DNA of 64,000 nt from DASZIT01 sp963709665 (GTDB lineage Bacteria; Actinomycetota; Acidimicrobiia; Acidimicrobiales; RAAP-2), in assembly GCA_963709665.1 (NCBI GenBank), contig CAVPWU010000005.1, forward strand, positions 58,711 to 122,710, read 5' to 3'. Below, piece by piece: positions 10,301-19,919 of the stretch; the stretch's first letter is position 1; each line of letters begins with the position of its first letter. Made by a program: the position numbers and the translations under genes. A model generated the notes under the pieces. It was given only the letters and a program-made list of their open reading frames with translations, was not told the origin of the DNA and searched no databases.

Positions 10301-12006
10301 CCGGCACAGGTCAGGCTGGCGCCCGCCGCCCCGGTGCCCGGGGTCAGCGACAGGGCGATGGTCTGGCCGGCCGAGGGCACCGGGTTGCCGCCCAGGTCCT
10401 CGACGGCCACGGTGGGCTGGGTGGCGAAGGGGCTGCCGCCGGTGGCTCCTCCCGGCGGGGTGGTGAAGGCGATCTGGGCGGCCGCCCCCACGGTGACGTC
10501 GAACGGGGTGCTGGTGGTGGTGACCGACGGGGCGTCGGCGTCGGTGGCCACCAGCTGGTAGCCGGTCCCGGCCAGGTCCACGCTGCAGCCGGTGAAGGTG
10601 GCGGTGCCGGTCCCGGCCGGCTCCGGGTTGGTCGGGCAGGACAGGGTGGCGCCCGGGGTGCCGCCGGTGAGGGAGAGGGTGACGGCTCCCGACACCGGGT
10701 TGCCCCCGCCGTCGGTGACGGTGACCACCGGCTGGATGGGCAGGGGTGCCCCACCGGTGGCGTTCCCGGCCGGCCCGCCGAAGGCCAGGTTGGCGGCGCT
10801 GCTGACGGTGACGTTGAAGGCGGCGCTGACGCCGGTCAGGCCGCCGCCGGTGGCGGTGAGGGTGTAGCCGCTGCCCTGGTCGTTGATGGCGCAGCCGCTG
10901 AAGGAGGCCACGCCGCTGGTCGCCGACACCGGGGCGCAGGTCAGTGCGGCGCCGGAGGTGCCGGTGCCGCTGGTGATGGCCAGGGAGACGGTGGTGGTGG
11001 CGGAGGTCACCACGTTGCCGGCGGCGTCCTCGACCGCCACCACGGGTTGGGTGCCGAAGGCGCTGCCCCCGGTGGTGCCGGTGGGCTGGGTGGTGAAGAC
11101 CAGCTTGGAGGCGGCCCCGGCGGTCACCGCGAAGGTGGAGCTCTGGATGGCGAAGGTGCCGGCGGTGGTCCCGTCGGTGGCTTCGGTGGCCAGGGTGTAC
11201 GACGAGGTCGACGCCTGGTCGACGGTGCAGTCGGTGAAGGTGGCCACCCCGTTGACGGCGGCGAGCTTGTAGCCGGGGGCGGATCCGGGCGGGGCGGCGA
11301 CCTCGCCGCCCGAGCAGGTCAGGGGCCCGAGGCCGGGGCCGGGGAAGACGGCCAGGTAGACGGCGTCGGTGGAGGAGGTGACCACGTTGCCGCCGGCGTC
11401 CTCGATGGCCAGCGAGGGGGCGGAGGGGAAGGTGGTCCCCGACACGATGCTGGTGGGCTCGGTGGTGAAGGCCACCTGGGCCGGTGCCCCGACGGCCACG
11501 GTGAAGGCCGAGCTGGTGGCGGGGGTGAGGGTCCCGTCGGTGGCCTGGAGCTTGTAGGTGGTGGAGGCCTTGTCGATCTTGCAGCCGGTGAAGGTGGCCA
11601 CGCCGTTGACGGCCGCCACCGGCGGGCAGGTGAGGACGGCGCCGCTGGCCCCGGTGCCCGACTGGATGCTGAGGCTCACGGTGTCGGTGTCACCGGTGAC
11701 CACCGCGTTGCTGGCGTCCTCGATGGTGACCACGGGCTGGGTGGCGAAGGCCGAGCCCCCGGTCCCGGAGGCCGGCTGGGTGGAGAAGACGAGCTGGGTG
11801 GCGGTCTGGTCCGCCCCCGCCGAGGTGGGCGGGGTGAGGGCCACCAGGGAGCCGCAGGCCACGGTGGTGACCACGATGACGGTGATCAGGGTCCGGAGAC
11901 CCGCCCAGGAGGGGAGGAGCCGGTGGAGGTGGGCGGGGGCGGCACCGGTGGAGCGTCGACCCGAGGGAGGGCGTCCGCCATCAATGGGTCCGTCCGTCGA
12001 GTCCAT
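4391..12006 (-). CDS. Giant RHS/YD-repeat secreted protein, broken by two +1 frameshifts
   Basis: About 2,537 codons if two frame breaks are joined. ATG 12006 follows a purine-rich AGGGG. Residues 37-57 form a membrane anchor or signal. Six Ig/filamin-like domains of about 110 residues follow (about 68-735; repeated motif AxLxFTTQP..GG..FATQPVVxVEDxxGN), then an RHS entry domain (VNSATGALEF, about 770) and dozens of YD repeats with TYTYDxxGNL. The first shift is near 6740 (an extra base between TYS and YNAADQ); the second is near 6442 (an extra base after VTGLS). Beyond it come the RHS core end (FQSQYLDTATGLYDMRARNYDP, R.FTQRDPV) and a roughly 560-residue tail: hydrophobic region, 11-residue repeats, then 29-residue helical repeats, ending FFSGW. 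RHS proteins make a beta-cocoon enclosing a variable C-terminal effector. This tail resembles no toxin I know. Both breaks could be errors or real inactivation. Confidence 0.8.
4485..5185 (-). repeat. Eight tandem 87-bp units (29-residue helical repeats) in the RHS tail
   Basis: The protein repeats a 29-residue unit with consensus GALESAYAETAAxVASILN then xLxYTADQIA. Spacing is exactly 87 bp between the repeated DNA words for ADQIAGAL near 4833 and 4920. The composition (Ala-rich, regular Tyr/Ile/Leu) predicts paired amphipathic helices. Confidence 0.75.
5392..5624 (-). repeat. Seven 33-bp units (11-residue hendecad repeats) in the RHS tail
   Basis: The consensus is SGAFDTAGAAI, repeated about seven times without gaps just before the 29-residue array. 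Eleven-residue periodicity is typical of long amphipathic helices that lie on lipid or form right-handed coiled coils. Confidence 0.7.
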
Positions 12007-12203
12007 GTCCCCTGCCCTTCCACCACCTGCGCAGTCCTGCGCTCACCGGGCATTGTACGCTCGGACAGCCCTCAGTGGTAGGGCGCTCACCCCTTGTGGT
12101 GTCTCAGTGTTACCCAGCGTTACGGGGGAGCAGCCCGGGTGCCGCCGGCCCCCTCCGGTACGCTCGACCACGAGAGGGTGTCCAGAGCGCCTGGGGGAGC
12201 CGC

Positions 12204-13784
12204 ATGGGTGATCGGGGGGAGCCGTCGGGGTCGGGGCCGGTCTTCGACCGGCGGACCCTGCTCGGAGGGTCCCTCGCCCTGGGCGCCGGGGTGCTGGCCG
12301 CCGCCTGCGGGTCGAGCGGGACGGTGGCACGGGCGGCGTCGACCGCCCCGGCCGGCTCCGACCTGGGTGCCGTGGAGCACGTGATCTACCTGATGCAGGA
12401 GAACCGGTCGTTCGACCACTACTTCGGCTCCTACCCGGGGGTGCGGGGCTTCGACGACCATCCGCCGGGGAAGGCCGGGGCCTTCGCCCAGCCCTGGGCC
12501 GGCAACACCTCCGCCCGGCCGGTGGGCACCGTGCTCCCGTTCCACCTCGACGTGGCCGGCGGGGACGGGGAGTGCACCGACGACCTGACCCACAGCTGGC
12601 TCCCCCAGCACCTGAGCTGGAACCACGGGAGCATGGACGCCTTCGTGGCCACCCACGCCTCCACCGCCTACGAGGGCCCCGAGCACGGTCCCCTCACCGT
12701 CGGCTACCACACCCGCGCCGACCTCCCCTACCACTACGCCCTGGCCGACGCCTTCACCCTCTGCGACGGCTACCACTGCTCGGTGTTCGGCCCCACCCAC
12801 CCCAACCGGCTGATGGCGCTGTCGGGGACCATCGACCCGGAGGGGCGTCACGGGGGCCCGGTGCTCATCACCAACCCCGACCCCGCCGCCCGGTTCAGCG
12901 TCGACTGGCCCACCATGCCCGAGGTGCTGGAGGACGCCGGCGTGTCGTGGAAGGTGTACACCCCGCCGGGGGACGCCTACCGGGCGTCCTCGCCGTTCGT
13001 GATGACCGTCTCCGATGCCATCCTCCCCTACTTCAAGCAGTACCGGGATCCGGGCTCGGCCCTCTACCGGAAGGCGTTCAACCCCCTCTTCCCCACCGAC
13101 TTCGCCGCCGACGTGCGGGGCGGCACCCTGCCCACGGTGTCGTGGATCGTGCCACCGCTCGGGTACGACGAGCACCCGCCGTCGCCCCCCGCCCTGGGTG
13201 CCTGGTTCATCGACCAGGTGCTGTCGACCCTGCTGTCCAACCCGGAGGTCTGGCAGAGGACCGTCCTCTTCGTGATGTACGACGAGAACGACGGGTTCTT
13301 CGACCACGTGGCGCCGCCGGTGGCGCCGGCCGGGACCCCGGGGGAGTACGTCACCGTCGACCCGCTGCCCGTCGAGGCCCACGGGGTGGCCGGGCCCGTC
13401 GGGCTGGGCATGCGGGTGCCGATGCTGGTGGTCTCCCCGTTCAGCCGGGGCGGGTACGTGGCCTCGGAGGTGTTCGACCACACCTCCCAGCTCCGGTTCC
13501 TCGAGGAGCGGTTCGGGGTGGTCGCCCCCAACATCTCCGCCTGGCGCCGCAAGACGGTGGGCGACCTCACCTCCACCCTCCGGATGGGTCAGCCGGTGAC
13601 CTCGGTCCCCCGGCTGCCGTCGACGGCCGACGACACCCCGGCCGGGGTCGAGCAGCTGGGGTGCGAGGCGACCGACATCATCCAGGTCCGCACCGACCAG
13701 CCCGCCTACCCGCTGCCCGACCCCCAGCGGCTGCCCACCCAGGAGCCGGGTCGGGCGCGGCGGGTGCCGGGCCGCACCGTCTGA
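12204..13784 (+). CDS. Phospholipase C / acid phosphatase-type phosphoesterase, Tat-exported lipoprotein
   Basis: 526 residues from ATG 12204; the frame is open further upstream, but this start gives a proper export signal. Residues 15-20 (DRRTLL) are a twin-arginine motif, followed by a hydrophobic stretch and a lipobox LAAAC with Cys35, so the product is probably Tat-exported and lipid-anchored. ENRSFDHYFG at 66-75 is the metal-binding signature of the phosphoesterase (PF04185) family, and a second metal-site region YDENDGFFDHV is present near residue 360. Family members cleave phospholipid head groups or phosphomonoesters. A TACGCT -10-like box lies at 12159-12164. The gene stands alone and is divergent from the RHS gene. 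Confidence 0.85.
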   Translation: MGDRGEPSGSGPVFDRRTLLGGSLALGAGVLAAACGSSGTVARAASTAPAGSDLGAVEHVIYLMQENRSFDHYFGSYPGVRGFDDHPPGKAGAFAQPWAGNTSARPVGTVLPFHLDVAGGDGECTDDLTHSWLPQHLSWNHGSMDAFVATHASTAYEGPEHGPLTVGYHTRADLPYHYALADAFTLCDGYHCSVFGPTHPNRLMALSGTIDPEGRHGGPVLITNPDPAARFSVDWPTMPEVLEDAGVSWKVYTPPGDAYRASSPFVMTVSDAILPYFKQYRDPGSALYRKAFNPLFPTDFAADVRGGTLPTVSWIVPPLGYDEHPPSPPALGAWFIDQVLSTLLSNPEVWQRTVLFVMYDENDGFFDHVAPPVAPAGTPGEYVTVDPLPVEAHGVAGPVGLGMRVPMLVVSPFSRGGYVASEVFDHTSQLRFLEERFGVVAPNISAWRRKTVGDLTSTLRMGQPVTSVPRLPSTADDTPAGVEQLGCEATDIIQVRTDQPAYPLPDPQRLPTQEPGRARRVPGRTV

Positions 13785-13916
13785 CCCCGGTGGAGGGCCC
13801 GGGCCCCGGGACACTTGCCGGAGCCGGTCGTCTCGGTCATCGTGGTGACATCGAACGCGGGTGCCGGTCCCGGTGATCAACCGGGCCGATACCGGCCGGA
13901 ACGGAATGGGAGCAAG

Positions 13917-15215
13917 GTGGCTGTAGATCCGATCGACGTCGACGCCGAGGATTTCTTCCGGGGCGATGCCTATCTCGACGATCCGTATCCCTACTTCGAC
14001 GCCCTCCGGAGTGAGTGCCCGGTGCGGAGGGAGCCCCACCACGGCGTGGTCATGATCACCGGGTACGAGGAGGTGTCGTCCGTCTACCGGGACCCCACCC
14101 ACTTCTCGTCGTGCCTGTCGGTCACCGGACCCTTCCCGGGGTTCCCGGTACCCCTCGAGGGCGACGATGTCAGCGAGCTGATCGCCCAGCACCGGGACGA
14201 GCTGCCGATGAGCGATCAGCTGCCGACCCTCGACCCGCCGGTCCACACCGACCAGCGCGCCCTGCTGATGCGGCTGATCACGCCCCGGCGGCTGCAGGAG
14301 AACGAGGAGTTCATGTGGCGGCTGGCCGATCGCCAGCTCGACACCTTCGTGGCCGACGGACACTGCGAGTTCATCAAGCAGTTCGCCGCCCCCTTCGCCC
14401 TCCTGGTCGTCGCCGACCTGCTCGGGGTCCCGGAGGAGGACCACCCGCAGTTCGCCGAGCAGCTGCTCGGCGGGGGCCACCAGACCGGGGCGGTCGGCAG
14501 CACGTCGGAGAAGGGCCTGGCCCACACGCCCCTCGAGTACCTCTACGAGCAGTTCTCGACGTATGTCGAGGACCGGCGGCTCCATCCCCGGTCCGACGTC
14601 CTGACCAGCCTGGCGGCCGCCACCTTCCCCGACGGGTCGACGCCGGAGGTGATCGACGTGGTCCGGATCGCCGCCAACCTGTTCGCCGCCGGCCAGGAGA
14701 CCACCGTCCGGCTGCTCAGCTCGGCGGTGAAGCTGATCGCCGAGGATCCGGAGCTCCAGGACCAGCTCCGCCGGGAGCGGGGACTGATCCCGAACTTCAT
14801 CGAGGAGACCCTGCGGACGGAGAGCCCGGTCAAGGGCGACTTCCGGCTCTCCAAGGTCCCCACCACGGTGGGAGGGGTCGACCTCCCCGCCGGCACCACG
14901 GTGATGCTGGTCAACGCCGCCGCCAACCGCGACCCCCGCCAGTTCCCGGACCCCACCACCTTCGACGTGCATCGCGAGAATGCACGCACCCAGGTGGCGT
15001 TCGGGCGCGGCATCCACAGCTGCCCGGGGGCCCCGCTGGCCCGAGCCGAAGCCCGGATCAGCTTCGAGCGCCTGCTCGACCGGACCCGGGACATCCGCAT
15101 CGCCGAGAGCGAGCACGGTCCGCCGGAGGCGCGCCGCTACAGCTACGTCCCCACCTTCATCCTGCGGGGCCTCACCCGGCTGCACGTGGAGTTCACGCCG
15201 GTCGAGGGCGCCTGA
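13917..15215 (+). CDS. Cytochrome P450
   Basis: 432 residues from GTG 13917, chosen over the upstream TTG 13815 because GGGAG lies 4 nt before it and the protein then starts at the usual P450 N-terminus. Hallmarks in order: I-helix AGQETT (about 258-263, oxygen activation), ExxR in EETLR (about 296-300), and the haem loop FGRGIHSCPG with Cys369 as the thiolate ligand. It is a soluble bacterial class that needs a ferredoxin and a reductase, neither of which is next to it. The substrate cannot be read from sequence. It lies 132 bp after the phosphoesterase and is probably transcribed on its own. Confidence 0.9.
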   Translation: MAVDPIDVDAEDFFRGDAYLDDPYPYFDALRSECPVRREPHHGVVMITGYEEVSSVYRDPTHFSSCLSVTGPFPGFPVPLEGDDVSELIAQHRDELPMSDQLPTLDPPVHTDQRALLMRLITPRRLQENEEFMWRLADRQLDTFVADGHCEFIKQFAAPFALLVVADLLGVPEEDHPQFAEQLLGGGHQTGAVGSTSEKGLAHTPLEYLYEQFSTYVEDRRLHPRSDVLTSLAAATFPDGSTPEVIDVVRIAANLFAAGQETTVRLLSSAVKLIAEDPELQDQLRRERGLIPNFIEETLRTESPVKGDFRLSKVPTTVGGVDLPAGTTVMLVNAAANRDPRQFPDPTTFDVHRENARTQVAFGRGIHSCPGAPLARAEARISFERLLDRTRDIRIAESEHGPPEARRYSYVPTFILRGLTRLHVEFTPVEGA

Positions 15216-15269
15216 GCCCAGGGGGGGTGGGCGGTATGGCGGCCGCCGGACCTGGCCCGGGACCTGACG

Positions 15270-15343
15270 TGGAGCGGGTGACGGGAATCGAACCCGCGTG
15301 TCCAGCTTGGGAAGCTGGCGCTCTACCATTGAGCTACACCCGC
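15270..15343 (-). tRNA. tRNA-Gly (anticodon CCC)
   Basis: A 74-nt cloverleaf on the minus strand including an encoded CCA end: acceptor GCGGGTG/CACCCGC, D-arm AGCTCAATGGTAGAGC, anticodon stem CCAGC/GCTGG with 7-nt loop TTCCCAA (anticodon CCC, reads GGG), and T-arm CGGGTTCGATTCCCG. It is intact, with no variable-arm expansion. Confidence 0.95.
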
Positions 15344-15396
15344 GTCAGCAGGCCAAACCTGCCTGCATCCGCAGGTCACACTATCGTCTACCCGAC

Positions 15397-15963
15397 ATGG
15401 TCCTCTCCGATCGATCCATCCGCGAGGCGCTCGACGCCGGCCGCATCGTCATCGACCCCCTGGGGGAGGGATGCATCCAGCCGTCGTCGGTCGATCTCCA
15501 CGTCGACCGGTACTTCCGGATCTTCCGCAACCACTCCAGCCGGGTGATCGACGTCCGTGAGGACCAGGAGGACCTGACCGAGCTGGTGGACGTGGGCGAG
15601 GAGGATCCGCTGATCCTCCACCCCGGGGAGTTCCTGCTCGGCTCCACCTCCGAGCGGGTGGCCCTGCCCGACGACCTGGTGGCCCGGCTCGAGGGCAAGT
15701 CGTCCCTCGGCCGCCTGGGCCTGCTCATCCACTCCACGGCCGGGTTCGTCGACGCCGGATGGGACGGCCACCTCACGCTGGAGCTGTCCAACGTGGCCAA
15801 CCTGCCCATCACCATCTACCCGGGCATGAAGATCGGCCAGATCTCCTTCCTCGAGATGACCACCGCCGCCGACCACCCCTACGGCTCGGACGGCCTCAAG
15901 TCGAAGTACCAGGGCCAGTGGGGACCCACCCCCAGCCGGTACGCCGACAACTTCCGCCCGTAG
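15397..15963 (+). CDS. dcd: dCTP deaminase, bifunctional dCTP deaminase/dUTPase type
   Basis: 188 residues from ATG 15397. It converts dCTP towards dUMP for thymidylate synthesis. GKSSLGRLG (100-108, active-site Ser and Arg), HSTAGFVDAGWDGHLTLELSN (from 112, with catalytic Glu129) and the C-terminal KYQGQWGPTPSR lid are all present. The stretch around HSTAGF and the lid strongly resembles the Mycobacterium tuberculosis enzyme, which does both deamination and dUTP hydrolysis, so release of dUMP is likely (inferred from similarity). No Shine-Dalgarno is visible; a TATCGT -10-like box at 15382-15387 puts the transcript start next to the ATG. It overlaps no neighbour and is divergent from the tRNA. 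Confidence 0.92.
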   Translation: MVLSDRSIREALDAGRIVIDPLGEGCIQPSSVDLHVDRYFRIFRNHSSRVIDVREDQEDLTELVDVGEEDPLILHPGEFLLGSTSERVALPDDLVARLEGKSSLGRLGLLIHSTAGFVDAGWDGHLTLELSNVANLPITIYPGMKIGQISFLEMTTAADHPYGSDGLKSKYQGQWGPTPSRYADNFRP

Positions 15964-16021
15964 ACGACCGTCCACTACGCTCGCCAAGTTACCCAGCAGT
16001 AACCCCCAGGAGGAACCCTCA

Positions 16022-18151
16022 GTGCCCTTGACCATCGCGATCGGCCTCGGCATCACGTTCGTCATGTTCGCCATCGCCGGCCGGCGGTTCTACTGGCTGT
16101 TCCGGCTGATCACCGCCGGCCAGCCCGCCCCCGGCCGGTTCAAGAACCTGCCCACCCGGATCAAGGCCGAGCTGGTGGAGGTGGGTGGCCAGAAGAAGCT
16201 GCTGCAGTGGTCGGTCCCCGGCGTGGCCCACGCCTTCACCTTCTGGGGCTTCACCATCCTCTTCCTCACCATCATCGAGGCCTACGGCGTCCTCTTCCAG
16301 CGGGACTTCCACATCCCGGGCATCGGCACCTGGTCGTTCATCGGCTTTTTGGAGGACTTCTTCGCGGTGGCGGTCCTGGTCTCCCTGGCCGTGTTCGTGG
16401 GCATCCGGGTGAAGAACTCCCCCAAGCGGGAGGGGAAGAAGTCACGGTTCTTCGGCTCCCACACCGGCGCCGCCTGGCTGGTGCTGGTGGCCATCTCCGG
16501 CGTCATCCTCTCCCTCCTCTTCTACCGGGCGGCCGCCATCAACACCGGCAACTTCCCGTACACCAACTGGGCGTTCGCCTCCCACGCCCTGGCCTACCTG
16601 CTCCACCCGCTGGGCGAGGGGGTCAACTCGGTGATCTACACGGTGGCGGTGCTGGCCAACGTGGCCATCATCACCGGGTTCCTGGTCTTCGTGTCCTACT
16701 CCAAGCACCTCCACATCTTCCTGGCCCCCATCAACGTGATCACCTCCCGCCGGCCCCGGGCCCTGGGGGCCCTGGGCTCCACCCCGGACATGTCCATGGA
16801 GGACGTGGGGGACAACGACGAGGTGGTGTTCGGCGCCGGGCGCATCGAGGACTTCTCGTGGAAGCAGCTGCTCGACCTGGCCACCTGCACCGAGTGCGGC
16901 CGCTGCCAGTCCCAGTGCCCGGCCTGGAACACCGGCAAGCCGCTCTCCCCCAAGCTCCTGGTCATGGACCTGCGCGACAACCTGTTCTCCTCCGCCGACC
17001 GGCTGGCCAAGCAGAACCGGCAGTACCAGCTGGCCGGCACCGAGGTGGACACCCTGGTCCCGTCGGTCATCGACCCCGACGTGCTGTGGTCGTGCACCAA
17101 CTGCGGGGCCTGCGTCGAGGAGTGCCCGGTGGACATCGAGCACATCGACGCCATCGTGGACATGCGCCGGTACGAGGTCCTCATCGAGTCGCGGTTCCCG
17201 TCCGAGGCCGGCCTGATGCTCCGCAACGTGGAGAACCAGGGCGACCCCTGGGGCCTGGGCAAGGCCAAGCGGGAGGACTGGATCGCCTCCCTCGACTTCG
17301 AGGTCCCGGTGGTCACCGACACCATCCCCGAGGGCATCGAGTACCTGTACTGGGTGGGCTGCGCCGCCGCCCTCGACGAGCGGGCCCGCAAGGGGGCCCA
17401 GGCCACCGCCCGGATGCTCCACCGGGCCGGGGTCAGCTTCGCCATCCTGGGCAAGAAGGAGAGCTGCACCGGCGACCCGGTCCGCCGGCTGGGCAACGAG
17501 TACCTCTTTCAGGAGCAGGCCATGGCCAACATCGAGACGCTGCAGGAGGTGGGGGCCACCAAGATCATCGCCACCTGCCCCCACTGCTTCAACACCCTGG
17601 CCAACGAGTACCCGGCCCTGGGGGGCAACTTCGAGGTCATCCACCACAGCCAGCTCCTCGACCACCTGGTGTCGGCCGGGAAGCTCACCCCCGGCGGCGG
17701 CTACACCGGGACCGTCACCTACCACGACCCCTGCTTCCTGGGCCGGCACAACCGGGTGTTCGACGAGCCCCGCTCGGTCATCGACGCCATCCCCGGCGCC
17801 AACCAGGTGGAGATGAAGCGCTGCCGGGAGCGGGGCTTCTGCTGCGGGGCCGGCGGCTCCCGGATGTGGCTGGAGGAGAACCTGGGCAAGCGGGTGAACA
17901 TGGAGCGCACCGAGGAGGCCCTGGGCACCGGGGCCGACGTGGTCTCCACCGCCTGCCCCTACTGCATGATCATGCTCGACGACGCCGTCCGGGCCAATCA
18001 GAAGGAGGACGACGTGCGCGTCCTCGACCTCTCCCAGCTGCTCGAGGAGTCCCTCGACGCCGAGCCGGTCACCGTGGGTGCCCCGTCGGCGGACACCCTC
18101 TCGGCCGGCGAGACCGGTGAGGCCGGCGACGGTCCGGTGGAGCCGGGCTAG
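16022..18151 (+). CDS. Membrane-bound Fe-S oxidoreductase with CCG domains, EtfD/HdrD-like
   Basis: 709 residues from GTG 16022, preceded by AGGAGG at 8 nt. The first 260 residues hold about five to six transmembrane helices like the cytochrome b subunit of nitrate reductase gamma. Two 4Fe-4S ferredoxin motifs follow, with Cys289/292/295/299 and Cys358/361/364/368. The C-terminal half has two CCG (cysteine-rich) domains with CPHCFN and GFCCGAGG, as in heterodisulfide reductase subunit D. The same layout is found in mycobacterial EtfD (Rv0338c), which passes electrons from ETF of fatty-acid oxidation to the quinone pool; that role is inferred here because no etfAB lies nearby. The C-terminal 35 residues are acidic and probably disordered. 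Confidence 0.85.
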   Translation: MPLTIAIGLGITFVMFAIAGRRFYWLFRLITAGQPAPGRFKNLPTRIKAELVEVGGQKKLLQWSVPGVAHAFTFWGFTILFLTIIEAYGVLFQRDFHIPGIGTWSFIGFLEDFFAVAVLVSLAVFVGIRVKNSPKREGKKSRFFGSHTGAAWLVLVAISGVILSLLFYRAAAINTGNFPYTNWAFASHALAYLLHPLGEGVNSVIYTVAVLANVAIITGFLVFVSYSKHLHIFLAPINVITSRRPRALGALGSTPDMSMEDVGDNDEVVFGAGRIEDFSWKQLLDLATCTECGRCQSQCPAWNTGKPLSPKLLVMDLRDNLFSSADRLAKQNRQYQLAGTEVDTLVPSVIDPDVLWSCTNCGACVEECPVDIEHIDAIVDMRRYEVLIESRFPSEAGLMLRNVENQGDPWGLGKAKREDWIASLDFEVPVVTDTIPEGIEYLYWVGCAAALDERARKGAQATARMLHRAGVSFAILGKKESCTGDPVRRLGNEYLFQEQAMANIETLQEVGATKIIATCPHCFNTLANEYPALGGNFEVIHHSQLLDHLVSAGKLTPGGGYTGTVTYHDPCFLGRHNRVFDEPRSVIDAIPGANQVEMKRCRERGFCCGAGGSRMWLEENLGKRVNMERTEEALGTGADVVSTACPYCMIMLDDAVRANQKEDDVRVLDLSQLLEESLDAEPVTVGAPSADTLSAGETGEAGDGPVEPG

Positions 18152-18159
18152 GCGCCGGG

Positions 18160-18585
18160 CTAGGCGTAGTCGACCTTGGCGTCCTGCTCCCGCAGCCGGG
18201 TGGCCATGGCGGCCAGCAGCTTCCGGGCGATGGTGGGCACCGAGTCGAGCAGGGCGTTGAAGTGGCGCTGGTCGAGCACCAGCACGTCGAGGTCGGTCAC
18301 CGAGCTGACCGACGCCGAGCGGGGCCGGCGGTCGAGCAGGCTGAGCTCGCCGAAGTAGGAGCCGGGACCGAGGGTGGCCACCTGGCGCCCCTTGCGGGTG
18401 ACCTTGGCGGTGCCGTTGACGATGAGGAAGAACTCGCGACCGGCGGTCCCCTCCTCCACCACCACCTTGCCGGCCGGGACCAGCACCTCGTCGAGGGAGC
18501 TCCGGATCTTGCGGATCTCCGAGGCGGTGCAGGCCGAGAAGAGCCAGATCGATTTGAGGTCGAGTGCTTTGGGCGTGGATGCCAT
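18160..18585 (-). CDS. Stand-alone cyclic nucleotide-binding domain protein
   Basis: 141 residues. A single CRP-like cNMP-binding beta-roll covers about 15-125 and includes the phosphate-binding cassette FGELSLLDRRPRSASV. There is no helix-turn-helix or other effector domain, so it cannot be a classical CRP regulator; it may bind a partner protein or membrane. An Arg in the cassette suggests that cyclic nucleotide binding is retained. It is convergent with the EtfD-like gene, with only 8 bp between stops. The start ATG at 18585 is the first in the frame. Confidence 0.8.
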   Translation of the reverse strand: MASTPKALDLKSIWLFSACTASEIRKIRSSLDEVLVPAGKVVVEEGTAGREFFLIVNGTAKVTRKGRQVATLGPGSYFGELSLLDRRPRSASVSSVTDLDVLVLDQRHFNALLDSVPTIARKLLAAMATRLREQDAKVDYA

Positions 18586-18673
18586 GGCGCCGAGGCTACA
18601 GCGGACGTCGTGCAGACGCTGGTGACGGCGTCGCGGCGGTGGTGCGGGGCCCCGCTGCTACCATCACCGCCTC

Positions 18674-19240
18674 GTGGATGGAGACCTGCCGAGCGGCGAA
18701 CCGACGCCCGACCCCGTGGCTCCCCCGGCGTCCGACCAGCCGGTCTCGACCCTCCGGGGCGCCGGCGTGGACGTCAACATCAAGAAGGCCGGCCGGGTGG
18801 TGGTGGCCATCTGCCTGGTGGGGTTGGCGGTCACGGTGGTGGTCCTCCTGGTGGCCGGTGTCCAGAAGAATGCCGAGATCAACGACCTCAAGAGCCACGG
18901 GGTGCCGGTGGCGATCAGGGTCGATGCGTGCCTGGGGCTGATGGGAGGCAGCGGCAGCACCCCGGCCGGCTACAGCTGCACCGGTACCTACGGGGTGGGC
19001 GGGCACCGGTACACCGAGGTGATCCCCGACAACATCGACCACCCCCCGGGGACGAGCGTCCGGGGGATCGTCGCCTCCGACGATCCCCAGCTCCTCACCG
19101 TCCCGTCGGTGCTGGCCGGCGAGCACGCCTCCGCCTCGGTCTTCGTCGTGCCGCTGCTGCTCCTGGTGGCGCTGATCGTCCTGGTGGGACTGGTGGCGGC
19201 GCGTCGTCGACGCCGTCGGGGGGACCCGGCCGGTGACTGA
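18674..19240 (+). CDS. Two-pass membrane protein, DUF3592-like
   Basis: 188 residues from GTG 18674. A Pro-rich cytoplasmic N-terminus (1-35) is followed by one transmembrane helix (about 40-62), an extracytoplasmic domain with two Cys (DACLGL and GYSCTGTY, possible disulfide), a second helix (about 156-178) and an RRRRRR tail facing the cytoplasm. The extracellular pattern GYSCTGTYGVGGHRYTE resembles DUF3592 proteins. A TACCAT -10-like box at 18659-18664 is 9 nt before the GTG. Function unknown. Confidence 0.7.
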   Translation: MDGDLPSGEPTPDPVAPPASDQPVSTLRGAGVDVNIKKAGRVVVAICLVGLAVTVVVLLVAGVQKNAEINDLKSHGVPVAIRVDACLGLMGGSGSTPAGYSCTGTYGVGGHRYTEVIPDNIDHPPGTSVRGIVASDDPQLLTVPSVLAGEHASASVFVVPLLLLVALIVLVGLVAARRRRRRGDPAGD

Positions 19241-19280
19241 CCGCTTCGCTGGGCACCGACCGGTCGGGCTAGCCTGAACC

Positions 19281-19919
19281 ATGGCCGCTGGTACCTCCGA
19301 CGGCGTCGACGAGCCCGTTTCCCCCAAGCCCAAGCTGACGGAACGGCTGAAGGACGCCATGCTCAAGCCGGCCGTCCAGGCCGAGCTGGGGCCCGGCGAG
19401 ACGGCCGACCAGGGCCCGACCACCGTCGAGGAGATCGAGGCGTCGATCGCCCGGGCCGACGACAAGGAGCGCCTGGTCGGCCTGATGCTGGCGCCCATCG
19501 CCGCCGCCATCGCCTTCATCATCACGTCCGCCCTGGTCGCCCACGACCCCAAGGCCACCCTGGCCAACGGGGCGGTCAACCCCGCCCACGTCAACCCCCA
19601 CACCTACGTCGAGGTGGGGGGATCGGCCATCATCCTCGCCTTTCTGATGCTGGCCATGGCCTGGTGGCGCAAGCGCCTGTTTCTGGGCATCGTGATGGCC
19701 CTCTACGGCCTCACGCTCTTCAACCTCCACTGGTGGGGGTTCGGGATCCCGTACATCCTGGCCGGGGCCTGGTACCTCGTCCGTGCCTACCGACTCCACG
19801 AGAAGCTGAAGCTGGCCACGGCGGACGGTGGCACCACCCGGGCCCGCCCCGCCACCAAACGGTTCCAGGCGCCCAACAAGCGGTACACCCCGCCCACCTC
19901 GAGGCCGCCGAAGACCTAG
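19281..19919 (+). CDS. Conserved membrane protein of unknown function
   Basis: 212 residues from ATG 19281. The soluble N-terminus (1-65) ends in an acidic helix EEIEASIARADDKERL. Three membrane segments follow (about 68-90, 112-130, 133-160), then a basic Pro-rich tail. I know of similar proteins only as conserved hypotheticals in high-GC actinobacteria and do not assign a function. A TAGCCT -10-like box at 19270-19275 lies 5 nt before the ATG, so the mRNA is probably leaderless. A hairpin terminator follows at 19976. Confidence 0.7.
   Translation: MAAGTSDGVDEPVSPKPKLTERLKDAMLKPAVQAELGPGETADQGPTTVEEIEASIARADDKERLVGLMLAPIAAAIAFIITSALVAHDPKATLANGAVNPAHVNPHTYVEVGGSAIILAFLMLAMAWWRKRLFLGIVMALYGLTLFNLHWWGFGIPYILAGAWYLVRAYRLHEKLKLATADGGTTRARPATKRFQAPNKRYTPPTSRPPKT

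Noticed and set aside
7387..12081. A 1,564-codon open frame on the plus strand opposite the RHS gene
   Set aside because: It is almost entirely Gly/Val/Arg with no domain; it mirrors the YD-repeat gene on the other strand, whose codon use keeps the reverse frame open.
12120..15329. A 1,069-codon minus-strand frame across the phosphoesterase and P450
   Set aside because: Low-complexity shadow of two well-recognised plus-strand genes; also runs through the tRNA-Gly.
18160..18585. cNMP-binding protein as part of a family 2 encapsulin system
   Set aside because: It is a free-standing domain 31 kb from the encapsulin, and the shell protein here is family 1 without a cNMP insert.
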